Of a stretch of 64,000 bases of DNA, positions 20,576-29,268 are shown piece after piece (position 1 is the stretch's first letter; every line of letters starts with the position of its first letter). This DNA comes from Halococcus qingdaonensis (GTDB lineage: Archaea; Halobacteriota; Halobacteria; Halobacteriales; Halococcaceae). A program made the position numbers and the translations under genes. The DNA is taken from assembly GCF_024508235.1 (NCBI RefSeq), contig NZ_CP101943.1, forward strand, positions 2,639,112 through 2,703,111, read 5' to 3'. A model generated the notes under the pieces. That model ran no database searches, was not told where the DNA came from, and was given only the letters and a program-made list of their open reading frames with translations.

Positions 20576-21853
20576 TCAAAGAACCTCTTCAGGTACTGTC
20601 TCGGATTCTATCACGTGTGGCCCGCCACTGGCTGGGATGCGGGCAACTTCTTCTGCATTCGCGTAGTTGATGACCGAAATTTCGTTTTCGCCCCTCACCG
20701 GGACGAATGCGTGGTCGCCGTCGGGGGTTGTCTGCACCCAGTAGGGGTACTTGCCCACTGGAATCGTTTCGACCAGCTCGAAGTCGGCTCGGCGGATAAT
20801 CGCAGCGTACCACGAGGTGGTTCCGGCGACATAGATGTACTTGCCGTCGCCCGAGAGACCGATACCGTGATGGGCCGACTGGACAGGGAAGTCACGCTCG
20901 CGTTCTGGGACGTGGTTGGTCTTCGGCAGGTATCGGGTGCGGGTTATTCGGTCTTTCTTCGTGTCGTACTCGTGGAATCCGTGGAAATATGAAATCTGTA
21001 CGTAGATCTTCTGGCCGTCTTCGGTGATGGCAAACGGACGAACGCCGTTTTCGAAGTCGACCGTACGCACCGTTTGCATCGACTCGGGGTCGACGAACGA
21101 GAGTTGGTGCGGGAGGGGGTCCCAATTGGAGTCCGGATAGACCATGTTCCCAAGGCTACCGTTGATGAGCATCTTCTCGTTCCCAAGGCTCGGGATTTGA
21201 TGGAGGTGGTTGCCATGAGGAAAGTTTCGAATGGACACTTTCCCTACGATGGTGCCCGTATCGGCGTCAATCTTGATGATCTGATTGGAGGTGAGATCGG
21301 AGGTATAGAGATAATCGCCGTTATCGGAGATCACCTGATGGTCGGTACGGAGAGTGACGGGGTCTGTCTCCCAGAGTTTCTCACCGGTCTCGATGTCGAT
21401 GGCCAGGATGTCGCCAACGTGACCCCGGGAAGCATACAGCGTCCGGCCGTCCGGCGAGACATTCGCGTGTTCTAGGTAGTTCTCTCGGAGGAACGTGTTC
21501 AACAGTTTTGGTGTGGAATGGTCAAGAGAATCTTCCAACTTGTCCTCTTTATTTTGGTCCGGGTAGGTATCGATTGACTTGATCGGCTCGAAGGTTTCGG
21601 CGTCGGAGAGGCTGACCGTTCCGTCCTTTGCATTTCCGGTGAACATCACGTTCCGTTCTGATGTCTCGGCACCGGCAGCTACTCCGACGAGTCCGCCGAG
21701 TGCGGCAGTTGCTCCGATAGCGGCCCCGCTTCGTAGGACTGCCCGTCGGGATGAACTGGAACGGTCTTCACGGCTGGCTGTAGAGTCAGTCGCTCGATTC
21801 GTGTCTTGTTTCTCGCTTACCCATACCCAGTCCGTTTCGGTAGTTTTGGTCAT
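20576..21853 (-). CDS. Tat-exported beta-propeller protein (YVTN/lactonase-like repeats)
   Basis: 425 residues. A 35-residue leader precedes SSRRAVLRSGAAIGATAALG, a clear twin-arginine signal (Arg36-Arg37) ending near VAAGA, with no lipobox. The rest is made of repeats of the type 'VSPDGRTLYASRGHVGDILAIDIETGEKLWET' and 'LSGDGKYIYVAGT...', the pattern of a 6- to 8-bladed propeller related to YVTN proteins and lactonases. Several histidines recur in non-repeat positions (NFPHGNHLHQI, HHGIGLSG), which could bind a metal or heme. No enzymatic residues can be assigned. It lies 232 bases downstream of the exported acylase-family gene on the same strand. An AT-rich box (CTTATATTTGG read on the minus strand) near 21976-21986 could give it its own promoter. 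Confidence 0.75.
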   Translation of the reverse strand: MTKTTETDWVWVSEKQDTNRATDSTASREDRSSSSRRAVLRSGAAIGATAALGGLVGVAAGAETSERNVMFTGNAKDGTVSLSDAETFEPIKSIDTYPDQNKEDKLEDSLDHSTPKLLNTFLRENYLEHANVSPDGRTLYASRGHVGDILAIDIETGEKLWETDPVTLRTDHQVISDNGDYLYTSDLTSNQIIKIDADTGTIVGKVSIRNFPHGNHLHQIPSLGNEKMLINGSLGNMVYPDSNWDPLPHQLSFVDPESMQTVRTVDFENGVRPFAITEDGQKIYVQISYFHGFHEYDTKKDRITRTRYLPKTNHVPERERDFPVQSAHHGIGLSGDGKYIYVAGTTSWYAAIIRRADFELVETIPVGKYPYWVQTTPDGDHAFVPVRGENEISVINYANAEEVARIPASGGPHVIESETVPEEVL

Positions 21854-22085
21854 AGTTTGGCCGCTTCGCTGTGTTATATGTTCACGAAGGTAATATCCAT
21901 TTCCGGATATACTAGGTGGATTAAAGCATTCACTCTAGCTTGCGCGGCAAATAGCTCAAGAGCTACCCTAGAACGCCAAATATAAGTCCGGAATCCTCGG
22001 TCGATATCGATGTGTCTGGTCATGTTTGATGAACCAGCAGTGTTCCGTTCCGGCAACAGCGGCGGAAGATCTCAACGATCAATTC
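21854..22085 (-). promoter_or_regulatory. Upstream region of the propeller gene
   Basis: AT-rich compared with its neighbours. Read on the minus strand it holds a TATA-like TTATATTTGG about 125 bases before the start codon, and a small palindrome TATCC-ATTTC-CGGATA (about 21893-21908) between box and start. The palindrome could be an operator, but there is no further support. Confidence 0.4.
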
Positions 22086-24758
22086 CTACTCTTCAGATTT
22101 GTTCCCATCTTTCTCAGTTTGCATGTCACTGACTACGTCTCGTTTGACGTCAGTGGGAAGGGTTCCGCTCGGTTGGATCGGATCGTTGAGCGATGTCTTT
22201 GCAGTCCGCAGGGTTTGCTCTTTGACTGCGAGTTGTTCGACCTGTTTGCGGGTGTAAGGATGGGGAATATAGTCGAAGTTAACGTACTCATCAAGTTGTT
22301 CAGTCAGTCGGGCAGGCTCGTCACCCGAAATACGAGTGGATAGCACCTCTCCAAACGAAAGATAGCCGGTATTGCTCGGGGCAAGAACGTGTTTCGATCC
22401 ATCGAGTCCCTCCCCCATCGCGATCGCCTGATTGTACGTGGCGCGATTGATCATATCGATGGTCGTCTGCGTGCTGCCACCGAGCGACCGAAACGTGGAC
22501 TGTCGCACGTCGCGTTGCCAGTTCGCGGGATCGGCGCTTCCATAGCGATCTTCGAGGGTGTGACCAGCACGTTGGAGCGCTTCCGTAAGCGTGGAGCGCT
22601 GGCGACGTTTCCGTTCGGCCGTGCTGAGACCACGCTCGTCGACATCTTCGAACCATGAGTGTGTCGTTCGGCCAGCAAGTGCATCGACGAGTACTGTGTC
22701 CTGCTCAGCGTTGCCGTGATCGCCAGCATGGCGTGCCTGTGGCGGCTCGAACGTAAGTGAGGGCGTCTGTTCACCAAGCTCATCCGAGAACACGAGTGAT
22801 TGGAGCTCTCGTCGAGTTTCTTCCCAGATTGCCATTCCGCCCGAATCGTAATGGCCGTTATCGTTCTCGTCGCGCCACTCGTAGTTCGTCTCTTTCCACG
22901 TTTCGATCTCCGCGGCCATCGCTTGCAACTGGCGATCGTCGCTGTTCTTTCCAGCCTTGATGAGTGCTGGGACAGTATAGGACGCGGCAGCGTCGTGGAT
23001 CGAAACGCTGTCGATGACCCCCTCCACATCATCGAGTGATAGCGGACCATCGTCAAGCGCCTGCTGAGTGTATTGATCAAGCAGTTCGGCCCGATGGATC
23101 GAGCCCCAGTTGCGGGATTTGTCACCGGCACGCCACTCGGCACAGGGGCCGTTGTTCCAGTTGACGACGTAGCCACGCGACGGATTCGTGTAGTGGGTGC
23201 CGAGCCCCAGTCCGACCTGCATTCCGTTCCACTCGTGGGCCGATCCGGGTGCGGGAAGACGGTGATCGAGCGACGAGTTGCGATCGGGCACCTTCCCCGT
23301 ATGGATGAAGGAGATATTCTCGTCGTCGATATAGTGAAAGTTGAACGTGAATGGGAACTCGGAGATCTGTTCTTTGAACCCGTCGAGATCGTCTCGCTTA
23401 CCGAGGGTCGCCCACATGAACGCGCCTTCGAGCTCCTCGTATCGTGTCGTGGTTCGTTGACACCACGCAACCCGTTCGTCCGGGTTCCACGCCACCACGG
23501 GCATCACTGCGCCGTCTTCTTCGATTCGAGCGACTTCCTGTTCGACGATCCGAACGTCGGGATCGCCGTTGACGATGGATGCAGGGATCGATGCGCGATG
23601 TTTGACTGTCTCCGTGGTCATCTCGTGCCACTCGCCGTTCCATTTGTACCGATGCTTGTCGTCGGGATGGAGATCGACAGCGATGGTATCGACCTGATCG
23701 TCGCGACCGCTCGTGACCGTCCACGTGAACTCGGGTGTGCGACCGATGATGACACCCGGGGTGCCCACGACGCCGGTACCAGTCACGTCGAAGCCTGCAC
23801 CGTGGAGTCCGATCTGATGAATGACCGGCGGCTTGAAGTATCCCATCTGCGGGCCGCCGGCGAGCATCGGCTTGCCCGTCTCGGTATGCTCACCGTCGAC
23901 GATGAGCGCGTTGCTGCCGAACTTGAAGCCACTCATCGCACCCTTTGCGTCCCGACTGAGCCATTCATCGAGCGAGAAGTCCTTCTCGATACCCCATGGC
24001 TCTGCGCCGAGTGCAGCATCCACGTACCGAAACTGCTCTTCGGAAACATCGTCGTAGGGAAGTACGTCCTCTCCGCCATCAACAGTAAGGTCTTCTTTGG
24101 GAATGGAGGTGTAGTGGTTATCACGGATACGCAGCCAGTTGCGGTCCCCGAACGCTTTGTAGGCCTCGCGATCGTCGTCGAACGATTTCCGGAGGCGGGC
24201 GAGCGTCCGTGCGTTGTCGAGTTCCGTCCCGCCACCGATGCCGAACCGCCCGATCATATAGCTAAGCGCGGCGATGGAGTCTTCGGGTTTCCACGGCTCG
24301 GGGGCGTGTGCGAGAGCGGTGAACTCGCCGGGGAGTTGGGCAGATGCGCCCATCTCGACCATTTTTCGGTTGACGCCGTCGGCAAACGCTTCGAGAATCT
24401 GTTGAGTCCGCTCCGAGGCATTCTCGTACTGACGCTTGATTTCCTCTTCGTTGTAGAGGTCGCGTCGGACTTCGATATCCGACTGAAGCTGTGCCTCGCC
24501 GATCACCTCTGCGCTGTCGCCGTACCCCACATGCCGGAGCGCATCCATCTCGAACAGTCGGTCGCGTGCCTGCACGTATCCGTTTGCGAAGACGAGATCG
24601 TACAGGTCGTCGCTGTAGAGGTGGCTGACATTGTGTTCGTCCGTCCGAATTTCGACACTCCCGAGTGGATCGTTGCCGCCAGCGCTCGCCGTTCCTGTCG
24701 AAAGGAGGCCAGCACCGACAATTGATCCAGCCGAACCCAGAAACGCTCGTCGCTTCAT
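22086..24758 (-). CDS. Tat-exported penicillin-acylase family hydrolase
   Basis: An 890-residue N-terminal nucleophile hydrolase. The N-terminus MKRRAFLGSAGSIVGAG is a twin-arginine signal, probably cut after TASA near residue 26, so the enzyme works outside the cell after folding inside. The beta-chain nucleophile is probably Ser282 in FKFGSNALIVDG. Other family blocks are VFANGYVQARDRLFEMDALR, GGPQMGYFKPPVIHQIGLHG and VNWNNGPCAEWRAGD. It is similar throughout to the leaderless paralogue at 14171-16702, with an acidic C-terminal tail (DMQTEKDGNKSEE). Family members hydrolyse beta-lactam side chains, acyl-homoserine lactones or other N-acyl compounds. Which applies here cannot be said. It is followed on the same strand by the Tat-exported propeller. 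Confidence 0.88.
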   Translation of the reverse strand: MKRRAFLGSAGSIVGAGLLSTGTASAGGNDPLGSVEIRTDEHNVSHLYSDDLYDLVFANGYVQARDRLFEMDALRHVGYGDSAEVIGEAQLQSDIEVRRDLYNEEEIKRQYENASERTQQILEAFADGVNRKMVEMGASAQLPGEFTALAHAPEPWKPEDSIAALSYMIGRFGIGGGTELDNARTLARLRKSFDDDREAYKAFGDRNWLRIRDNHYTSIPKEDLTVDGGEDVLPYDDVSEEQFRYVDAALGAEPWGIEKDFSLDEWLSRDAKGAMSGFKFGSNALIVDGEHTETGKPMLAGGPQMGYFKPPVIHQIGLHGAGFDVTGTGVVGTPGVIIGRTPEFTWTVTSGRDDQVDTIAVDLHPDDKHRYKWNGEWHEMTTETVKHRASIPASIVNGDPDVRIVEQEVARIEEDGAVMPVVAWNPDERVAWCQRTTTRYEELEGAFMWATLGKRDDLDGFKEQISEFPFTFNFHYIDDENISFIHTGKVPDRNSSLDHRLPAPGSAHEWNGMQVGLGLGTHYTNPSRGYVVNWNNGPCAEWRAGDKSRNWGSIHRAELLDQYTQQALDDGPLSLDDVEGVIDSVSIHDAAASYTVPALIKAGKNSDDRQLQAMAAEIETWKETNYEWRDENDNGHYDSGGMAIWEETRRELQSLVFSDELGEQTPSLTFEPPQARHAGDHGNAEQDTVLVDALAGRTTHSWFEDVDERGLSTAERKRRQRSTLTEALQRAGHTLEDRYGSADPANWQRDVRQSTFRSLGGSTQTTIDMINRATYNQAIAMGEGLDGSKHVLAPSNTGYLSFGEVLSTRISGDEPARLTEQLDEYVNFDYIPHPYTRKQVEQLAVKEQTLRTAKTSLNDPIQPSGTLPTDVKRDVVSDMQTEKDGNKSEE

Positions 24759-24858
24759 GACAGTTACTACCTACCATACGCATTGATAGAGTAATTGTTC
24801 CCGCATAGGACCGGTGTTTGATATGATATCACTAATTGTACAGGGGCCAACACTAATA

Positions 24859-25982
24859 CTACGGTTGATCTGTTTCTTCGAATGCTTCGGTCATCTGGAC
24901 AGCACGTTCACCAGCCTCAATATGTGAGTAATGCTCGCGAACGACCTCCTCAGAGTTGTCGAGTGCTCGGGCAGCAGCCGCCTGCCCTGACGTACGCACG
25001 AGAACTTCACCAGCACCGCGCCGGGCACCGTGAGGCATCAGATATTCCTCGCCGTCATCGAGTTCGATACCTGCTTCCTCGCAGAGACGTTTGAGGACGT
25101 GCCGACCGGCGTCGGTCGTTATCGACGGTGGTTCGATGCCGTACTCGACGCAATTCTCGATCAGCGAACGATCGGCGCGCATCTCATTGATTTCCGTATC
25201 AGTGTATCCGCGTCGATCCAGCCTGTCCATCACCTGCTGAGAGAGCGTCGGGCGATGGAACGAGGGAAATACCGGCCAGCTCTCGCTCGGTGCATCCAAC
25301 ACCTTCCGATACATCTGCAACGGGTGAATCACTGGCTTGGGAAGCCCTCGGTCGTCGAGACGCTGCTTTTTCGCGAACACCGTCGCGTAGCGATCTTCGA
25401 GGTGGACGTCTTCCCAGCGAAGACCCTGACGTCGTTCATCACTGCGATTGCGTAGTATCTCCGCACCTCGCACGCCGGAGTACGAGAGGAGGTAGACGAG
25501 CGCACGGTCGCGACAGGTTTTGATCGCTGCTTCTCGGTCCTCACCAACGTCGTCGATCGCAGTGCTGACCTGTTCGTCGACGAAGGAAGTGAGCTGCTGG
25601 CGATCTTCGGCTGACCACGCTTGCTGCTCGCCACTCTTGTGACCTCCATCGTCAGGGATAGGTTCGGTCGCGTTGCGACGCTGGGCGACGTTCTCGGCGA
25701 GGTGACCTTCACGGACGGCCCACCCGCAGAACACCGAGACGTACGCATAGTAGGTACGTATTGTGCCCGCGGTCCAGCCCTGCCGAGTGAGATGACGCGC
25801 GTACTCGCGGAGGTGGCTCGAATCCAATTCGTCGAACGTCGTCGGACTGTCCTCGTGGCCAGTGAGGAACTCGACGAACCGATCGAGCTCTCGACCGCGT
25901 CCTGGCGGTAGTTGCCGCTCTCGCCACCCTGACCTTTGCCTTTGTCCGTCAGGAAGTCCTCGATGACTGCATCGATCGACAC
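24859..25982 (-). pseudogene. Tyrosine recombinase (XerC/D-type integrase), frameshifted
   Basis: The C-terminal 322 codons are intact: a SAM-like N-terminal domain (LREYARHLTRQGWTAGTIRT), the first Arg in YSGVRGAEILR, HGARRGAG with the HxxR motif, and the catalytic Tyr in REHYSHIEAGE. The true N-terminus (SIDAVIEDFLTDKGKGQG) is in another frame from the GTG at 25982. The two join if one base is restored near 25893-25896, between 'QDAV' and 'ELDRFVEFLTG'. The gene is therefore either recently broken by a one-base deletion or shows a sequencing error. It resembles integrases of haloarchaeal viruses and islands. A related C-terminal remnant lies at 11447-11614. Confidence 0.8.
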
Positions 25983-26434
25983 CACGCTACGCGCCTCCGC
26001 TACGTTCGCTGGCTCGAGCACTGTTCTCGGTGCGAGTAACCCTGGTTCTGGGCCGTAGCATCTGATGTGCTGTGGCAGAGGGCGGGGGCTTCGGATAAAT
26101 CTACGTGTTCTTATTGGACTAAGCACGAGTAAACCATAGAATCGCTCAAATGCCTGAATATGCCCCACATAAACCATGAAGCGACTATAATTTCATCTAT
26201 AAACTGCATGCTGAGATACTGAGGTTTTACCAATTCCTCAACCATTTGGAGCCGCCATTCTTGCGAATCCTCAATCCATTCAGATCGGGAGATGAGTGCG
26301 TGAGCAAACCATTTTGCGGACGATCGAGACAGCCGCTGGCGAGTTACGACGTGTCGGGACGTACGGATATCGATCTCCACCAACCTGCATTCTGCAGATC
26401 GCTATGCATGACGCCTTGATCTATCCATTTGATG
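25983..26434. other. AT-richer accessory spacer with one doubtful reading frame
   Basis: A 90-codon minus-strand frame at 26111-26383 (MVEIDIRTSRHVVTRQ) is open and its composition is not absurd, but there is no recognisable family or promoter and the lower GC makes chance frames less informative. Nothing else was recognised here. Confidence 0.3.
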
Positions 26435-26800
26435 TCAAATCACGGTCAGCGAATCATCCGCATCGTCGCCGATGATATCTGAGAGACCGTAGACGCCAAT
26501 TGCATCCCCGTAGCCCAACTCGTCAACTGCGGTCTCGATTTCACGGTTTGCCGGGATATCGTCAGTGAGAACGCCGATATCTGTCGCGCTCGTGTCTTGG
26601 AGATACTGAATCACTAGCCCAGCGAGAATCGTATCAGTCTTTTCGATCTCGTGTTCGGGCTGGCCGGTCTCGTTCGCAATAACGCGCCGTGCGATGTCGC
26701 TGGCAGTGACCGCATCGGCATCTTCTGGTGAGGGTGCATCAACGATTTCGGCCCAGCCTTCCTCGAGCGCACGGTGAATACAGTCGACTTCTAGTCCGCC
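26435..26800 (-). pseudogene. 5'-truncated gene, PIN-like conserved haloarchaeal protein
   Basis: The frame has no start codon. It reads GGLEVDCIHRALEEGWAEI at its left limit and continues through DIARRVIANETGQPEHEIEK and TDTILAGLVIQYLQDTSATD to GVLTDDIPANREIETAVDEL, ending DSLTVI at the stop 26435-26437. The pattern of an acidic-rich C-terminal half with 'VLTDD.PA...A' resembles the end of PIN-domain nucleases that are common as haloarchaeal toxins. Its 5' end runs into the 3' end of the ridA gene, so its N-terminal half has been lost. This marks the probable junction between accessory and core DNA. Confidence 0.55.
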
Positions 26801-27171
26801 GAGGCGATGGCTTCGATCTCGACGCCGATGCCTTTCGGGAGATCGCCGACGGCAAAGGCGCTTCTCGCGGGTGGCTCGTCGTCAAAGACGTCGCCGTAGG
26901 CTTCGTTCATCTCGTCGAAGTCGTCGATGTCGGCGAGGAAGATGGTGGTTTTGACCACGTCGTCCATGTCGAGCCCTTCCTCGGCGAGGACGGCCTCGAT
27001 ATTCGCGAGGCTCTGTTCGGTCTGGGTCGCGATCGATTCGTCGGCGAGGGAGTCCCCGTCGGCGGTGAAGGGGAGCTGTCCCGCGGTGAAGACGAGGTCG
27101 TCGTTCGTCGCCGCCTGGCTGTATGCGCCGACGGCCGCCGGTGCGTCGTCGGTCGAGATGATTCGTTTCAC
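26791..27171 (-). CDS. ridA: RidA (YjgF/YER057c/UK114) family enamine/imine deaminase
   Basis: A 126-residue protein that hydrolyses reactive 2-aminoacrylate-type enamines and imines released by PLP enzymes. The conserved order is IISTDDAPAAVGAYSQA, then FTAGQLPF, NIEAVLAEEGLDMDDVVKT, IFLADIDDFDEMNEAY and finally PARSAFAVGDLPKGIGVEIE. The Arg of that last block is the substrate-binding Arg of the active subgroup. The GTG at 27171 gives the usual V/M-KRIIS start. An ATG five codons upstream is possible. It is monocistronic and diverges from the membrane protein at 27276. Confidence 0.92.
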   Translation of the reverse strand: MKRIISTDDAPAAVGAYSQAATNDDLVFTAGQLPFTADGDSLADESIATQTEQSLANIEAVLAEEGLDMDDVVKTTIFLADIDDFDEMNEAYGDVFDDEPPARSAFAVGDLPKGIGVEIEAIASAD

Positions 27172-27275
27172 GTGTCCGTCATCCATCCGATCTATGTTAA
27201 TGGCTTTGGTTGCCGTCCCGCGCGGTCCTCCGGCGAAAAGCAACGATTATACCACCGGCAATGTTTCTGGCGAAC

Positions 27276-28262
27276 ATGCAACGACGGGCTGCGGCGATCT
27301 ACGTCGTCTTCTTCGTCCTCGTCGCCGTTGGAGCGTTCTCGCTGACGACGGTGGCGCAGGAGCCGTCGGTATCGGTCGCGGGACAGAACTACTCGCAGGG
27401 CGATACCCTTTCGGCCGGCGGCACGGAGTGGACGGTCAACGTCAACGACGGCGAAGGCAACGTCTCGCGGGTCAACGAATCGGCGCGGTTCACCACGTCA
27501 ATCGCGAACAACTCGTCACTGCTCTTCGCGAACGGCGAGTACCGCCCCGCTCCGAACGGGTCGGACGGCGGTGCCGGGACCGGTACCGGTAGCCCCTCGC
27601 CGAGTGCGACGGCTACTTCCGGTGGTTCGGGAACGAGCCTTGCGACCGGCGAGACGGCCAGCAACGACTCCGCAACGCGGTTCCGCGTCGTCATCCCGAA
27701 CGCCACGGCAGGGAACGCTTCGGGCGGGAACGCGTCCGGTGGCAACGCGACCAACGTCTCGTCGTTCACCCTTCGTCAGGAGTTCGTGACGAGCCAGCGC
27801 CTGCGGCAGGACTCGTCGGTCGCCGACGTGGCGCTGACCGGCGAGAACGGCACGCAGTACGTCCGCTACCGCAACGGGACGACCCAGCCTCTCGACGAGT
27901 ATCTCCCGACGCCGGAGGTTCGGAACGTCTCGGTCGGTGATTCGTTCCCGTACGAGAACAACTCGTCCAGCGTCGCGAGCGTCAACACCAGCGGCGCGAC
28001 GCTCGCGTGGGAAGGCAATCTGACTCGCTCGACGGAGCTGAAGGACGGCGAGAACGCGACGATCGGCGAGACGACGTACGTCGCGCAGTTCCCGACCAAC
28101 AGCACGGTCACGCTCTCACAGAACGTCTCGGGCTATCAGGCCGAGCAGGCGAAACTCGACGAGTTCAACAACCGTATCCTCGGTCTCTGGGGGATCGTCA
28201 TCATCAGCCTGTTCGCCGCCATTCTCATCGTCGCGCTGGCGTATATGCCGGTCAGAGGCTGA
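27276..28262 (+). CDS. Membrane-anchored surface protein with many N-glycosylation sites
   Basis: A 328-residue protein. One hydrophobic segment lies at the N-terminus (AAAIYVVFFVLVAVGAFSL) and one at the C-terminus (GLWGIVIISLFAAILIVALA), so a domain of about 270 residues faces outside, anchored at both ends. That domain is rich in Asn, Ser and Thr, with many N-X-S/T sequons and a GNASGGNASGGNAT repeat, suggesting heavy N-glycosylation. The box GATTATACC at about 27245-27253 is about 25 bases before the ATG at 27276, which fits a leaderless start. The ATG at 27261 is the alternative. I do not recognise a catalytic family. Confidence 0.75.
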   Translation: MQRRAAAIYVVFFVLVAVGAFSLTTVAQEPSVSVAGQNYSQGDTLSAGGTEWTVNVNDGEGNVSRVNESARFTTSIANNSSLLFANGEYRPAPNGSDGGAGTGTGSPSPSATATSGGSGTSLATGETASNDSATRFRVVIPNATAGNASGGNASGGNATNVSSFTLRQEFVTSQRLRQDSSVADVALTGENGTQYVRYRNGTTQPLDEYLPTPEVRNVSVGDSFPYENNSSSVASVNTSGATLAWEGNLTRSTELKDGENATIGETTYVAQFPTNSTVTLSQNVSGYQAEQAKLDEFNNRILGLWGIVIISLFAAILIVALAYMPVRG

Positions 28263-28420
28263 CCCAGCGCTCCGCCGCTGATCTCGTTCGACATCGATCG
28301 ATGTTTCGCGCTACGGAGTCGCTTCGTCCTCATAGTTCCTGCTCTCGTCATACTCACTCGCTTGTCGTTCGAATCCTCCAGCGTTCGCTATTGGCTTCTC
28401 ATTGTCGTTTAGCAGAACAG

Positions 28421-28494
<74 letters not shown>

Positions 28495-28523
28495 TCGCTT
28501 CGACTGAGGGCGGCGGCCGTAAA

Positions 28524-29213
28524 TCAGTACCGTTCGGCGGTTGCAGGATCGGTCGACTGCTCGTCAAGCGCCTCCGCGACCAGCACTGCGGGATCGACGC
28601 CTTCCCGTGCGGCCTGGCGTCTGAGATCGGTGTAGGTCTCGCGTGGGAGGCGCAGCGTCATCTCGCCGAGAGTGACGTCGTGGGCGTCGAGCACCGCCTC
28701 GGGATCGGTGCCGGCGTTGATCGCGCTCGCGACCGAGCGCACCTCGCGGACGGTGAGATCGCCGTCGAGCACGGCCCACGCGAGGAGATATCGGGATCGG
28801 TCGGTGACGCGCGCGATATGCTTGGCTGCCGTCGGGGCGATGTCGCCGGTGGCGACGTACTGGCGGATCGGCCGCGGGAGGTCGTGGACGCGTGCCCATT
28901 TCCGGATGAACGAGACCGTGACGCCCTCGTCGGCTCGCTCGGCGGCCGCCTTGTAGGAGCCCTCGCCACGGACGAGTGCGGCACACGCGGCCGCCCCGCG
29001 AAGCATGTAGACGCTGTCGGCCGCCCCGATCGAATCGTCGGCGAAGCGCTCGACGATGTCGGCGGCACGCCCGAGGCTGTCGGGATCGTCGGGATCGAAC
29101 TGGACCGCCTGCTGGGCGTGTTCGCCGGCAAAGGTCGGATCACCCCGGACGACCGGCTGGCCGACGGGTGACTCGCGGTCGGTCGGCCCGTCGGCTGCGT
29201 CGTCGGGGGTCAT
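28524..29213 (-). CDS. Conserved haloarchaeal protein with ParB-like helix-turn-helix
   Basis: 229 residues from the ATG at 29213. The middle contains GSYKAAAERADEGVTVSFIR, then LPRPIRQYVATGDIAPTAAKHIARV and LLAWAVLDGDLTVREVRSVA, which follows the order of the ParB/KorB DNA-binding domain ('LP..IR..V..G.I....A..I..' followed by '..LTVRE'). The end, EMTLRLPRETYTDLRRQAARE, looks like a ribbon-helix-helix. It lacks the ParB CTPase motifs, so it is more likely a DNA-binding regulator than a partition protein. I believe this matches the haloarchaeal family DUF7119. It lies 26 bases from tRNA-Lys and downstream of two very small genes on the same strand. Confidence 0.75.
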   Translation of the reverse strand: MTPDDAADGPTDRESPVGQPVVRGDPTFAGEHAQQAVQFDPDDPDSLGRAADIVERFADDSIGAADSVYMLRGAAACAALVRGEGSYKAAAERADEGVTVSFIRKWARVHDLPRPIRQYVATGDIAPTAAKHIARVTDRSRYLLAWAVLDGDLTVREVRSVASAINAGTDPEAVLDAHDVTLGEMTLRLPRETYTDLRRQAAREGVDPAVLVAEALDEQSTDPATAERY

Positions 29214-29268
29214 ATCCCATGTGAAACGCCAACGGACAAAAGCACCTCGTCGCGCGACCGTGCCACGC

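Noticed and set aside
23073-24725. A 550-residue plus-strand frame
   Set aside because: It is the mirror of the exported acylase-family gene and has no family features.
8952-26800. tRNA-Cys as attachment site of the accessory element
   Set aside because: No second copy of the tRNA 3' end was found near the integrase or elsewhere up to 26.8 kb by eye. It remains possible but is not supported.
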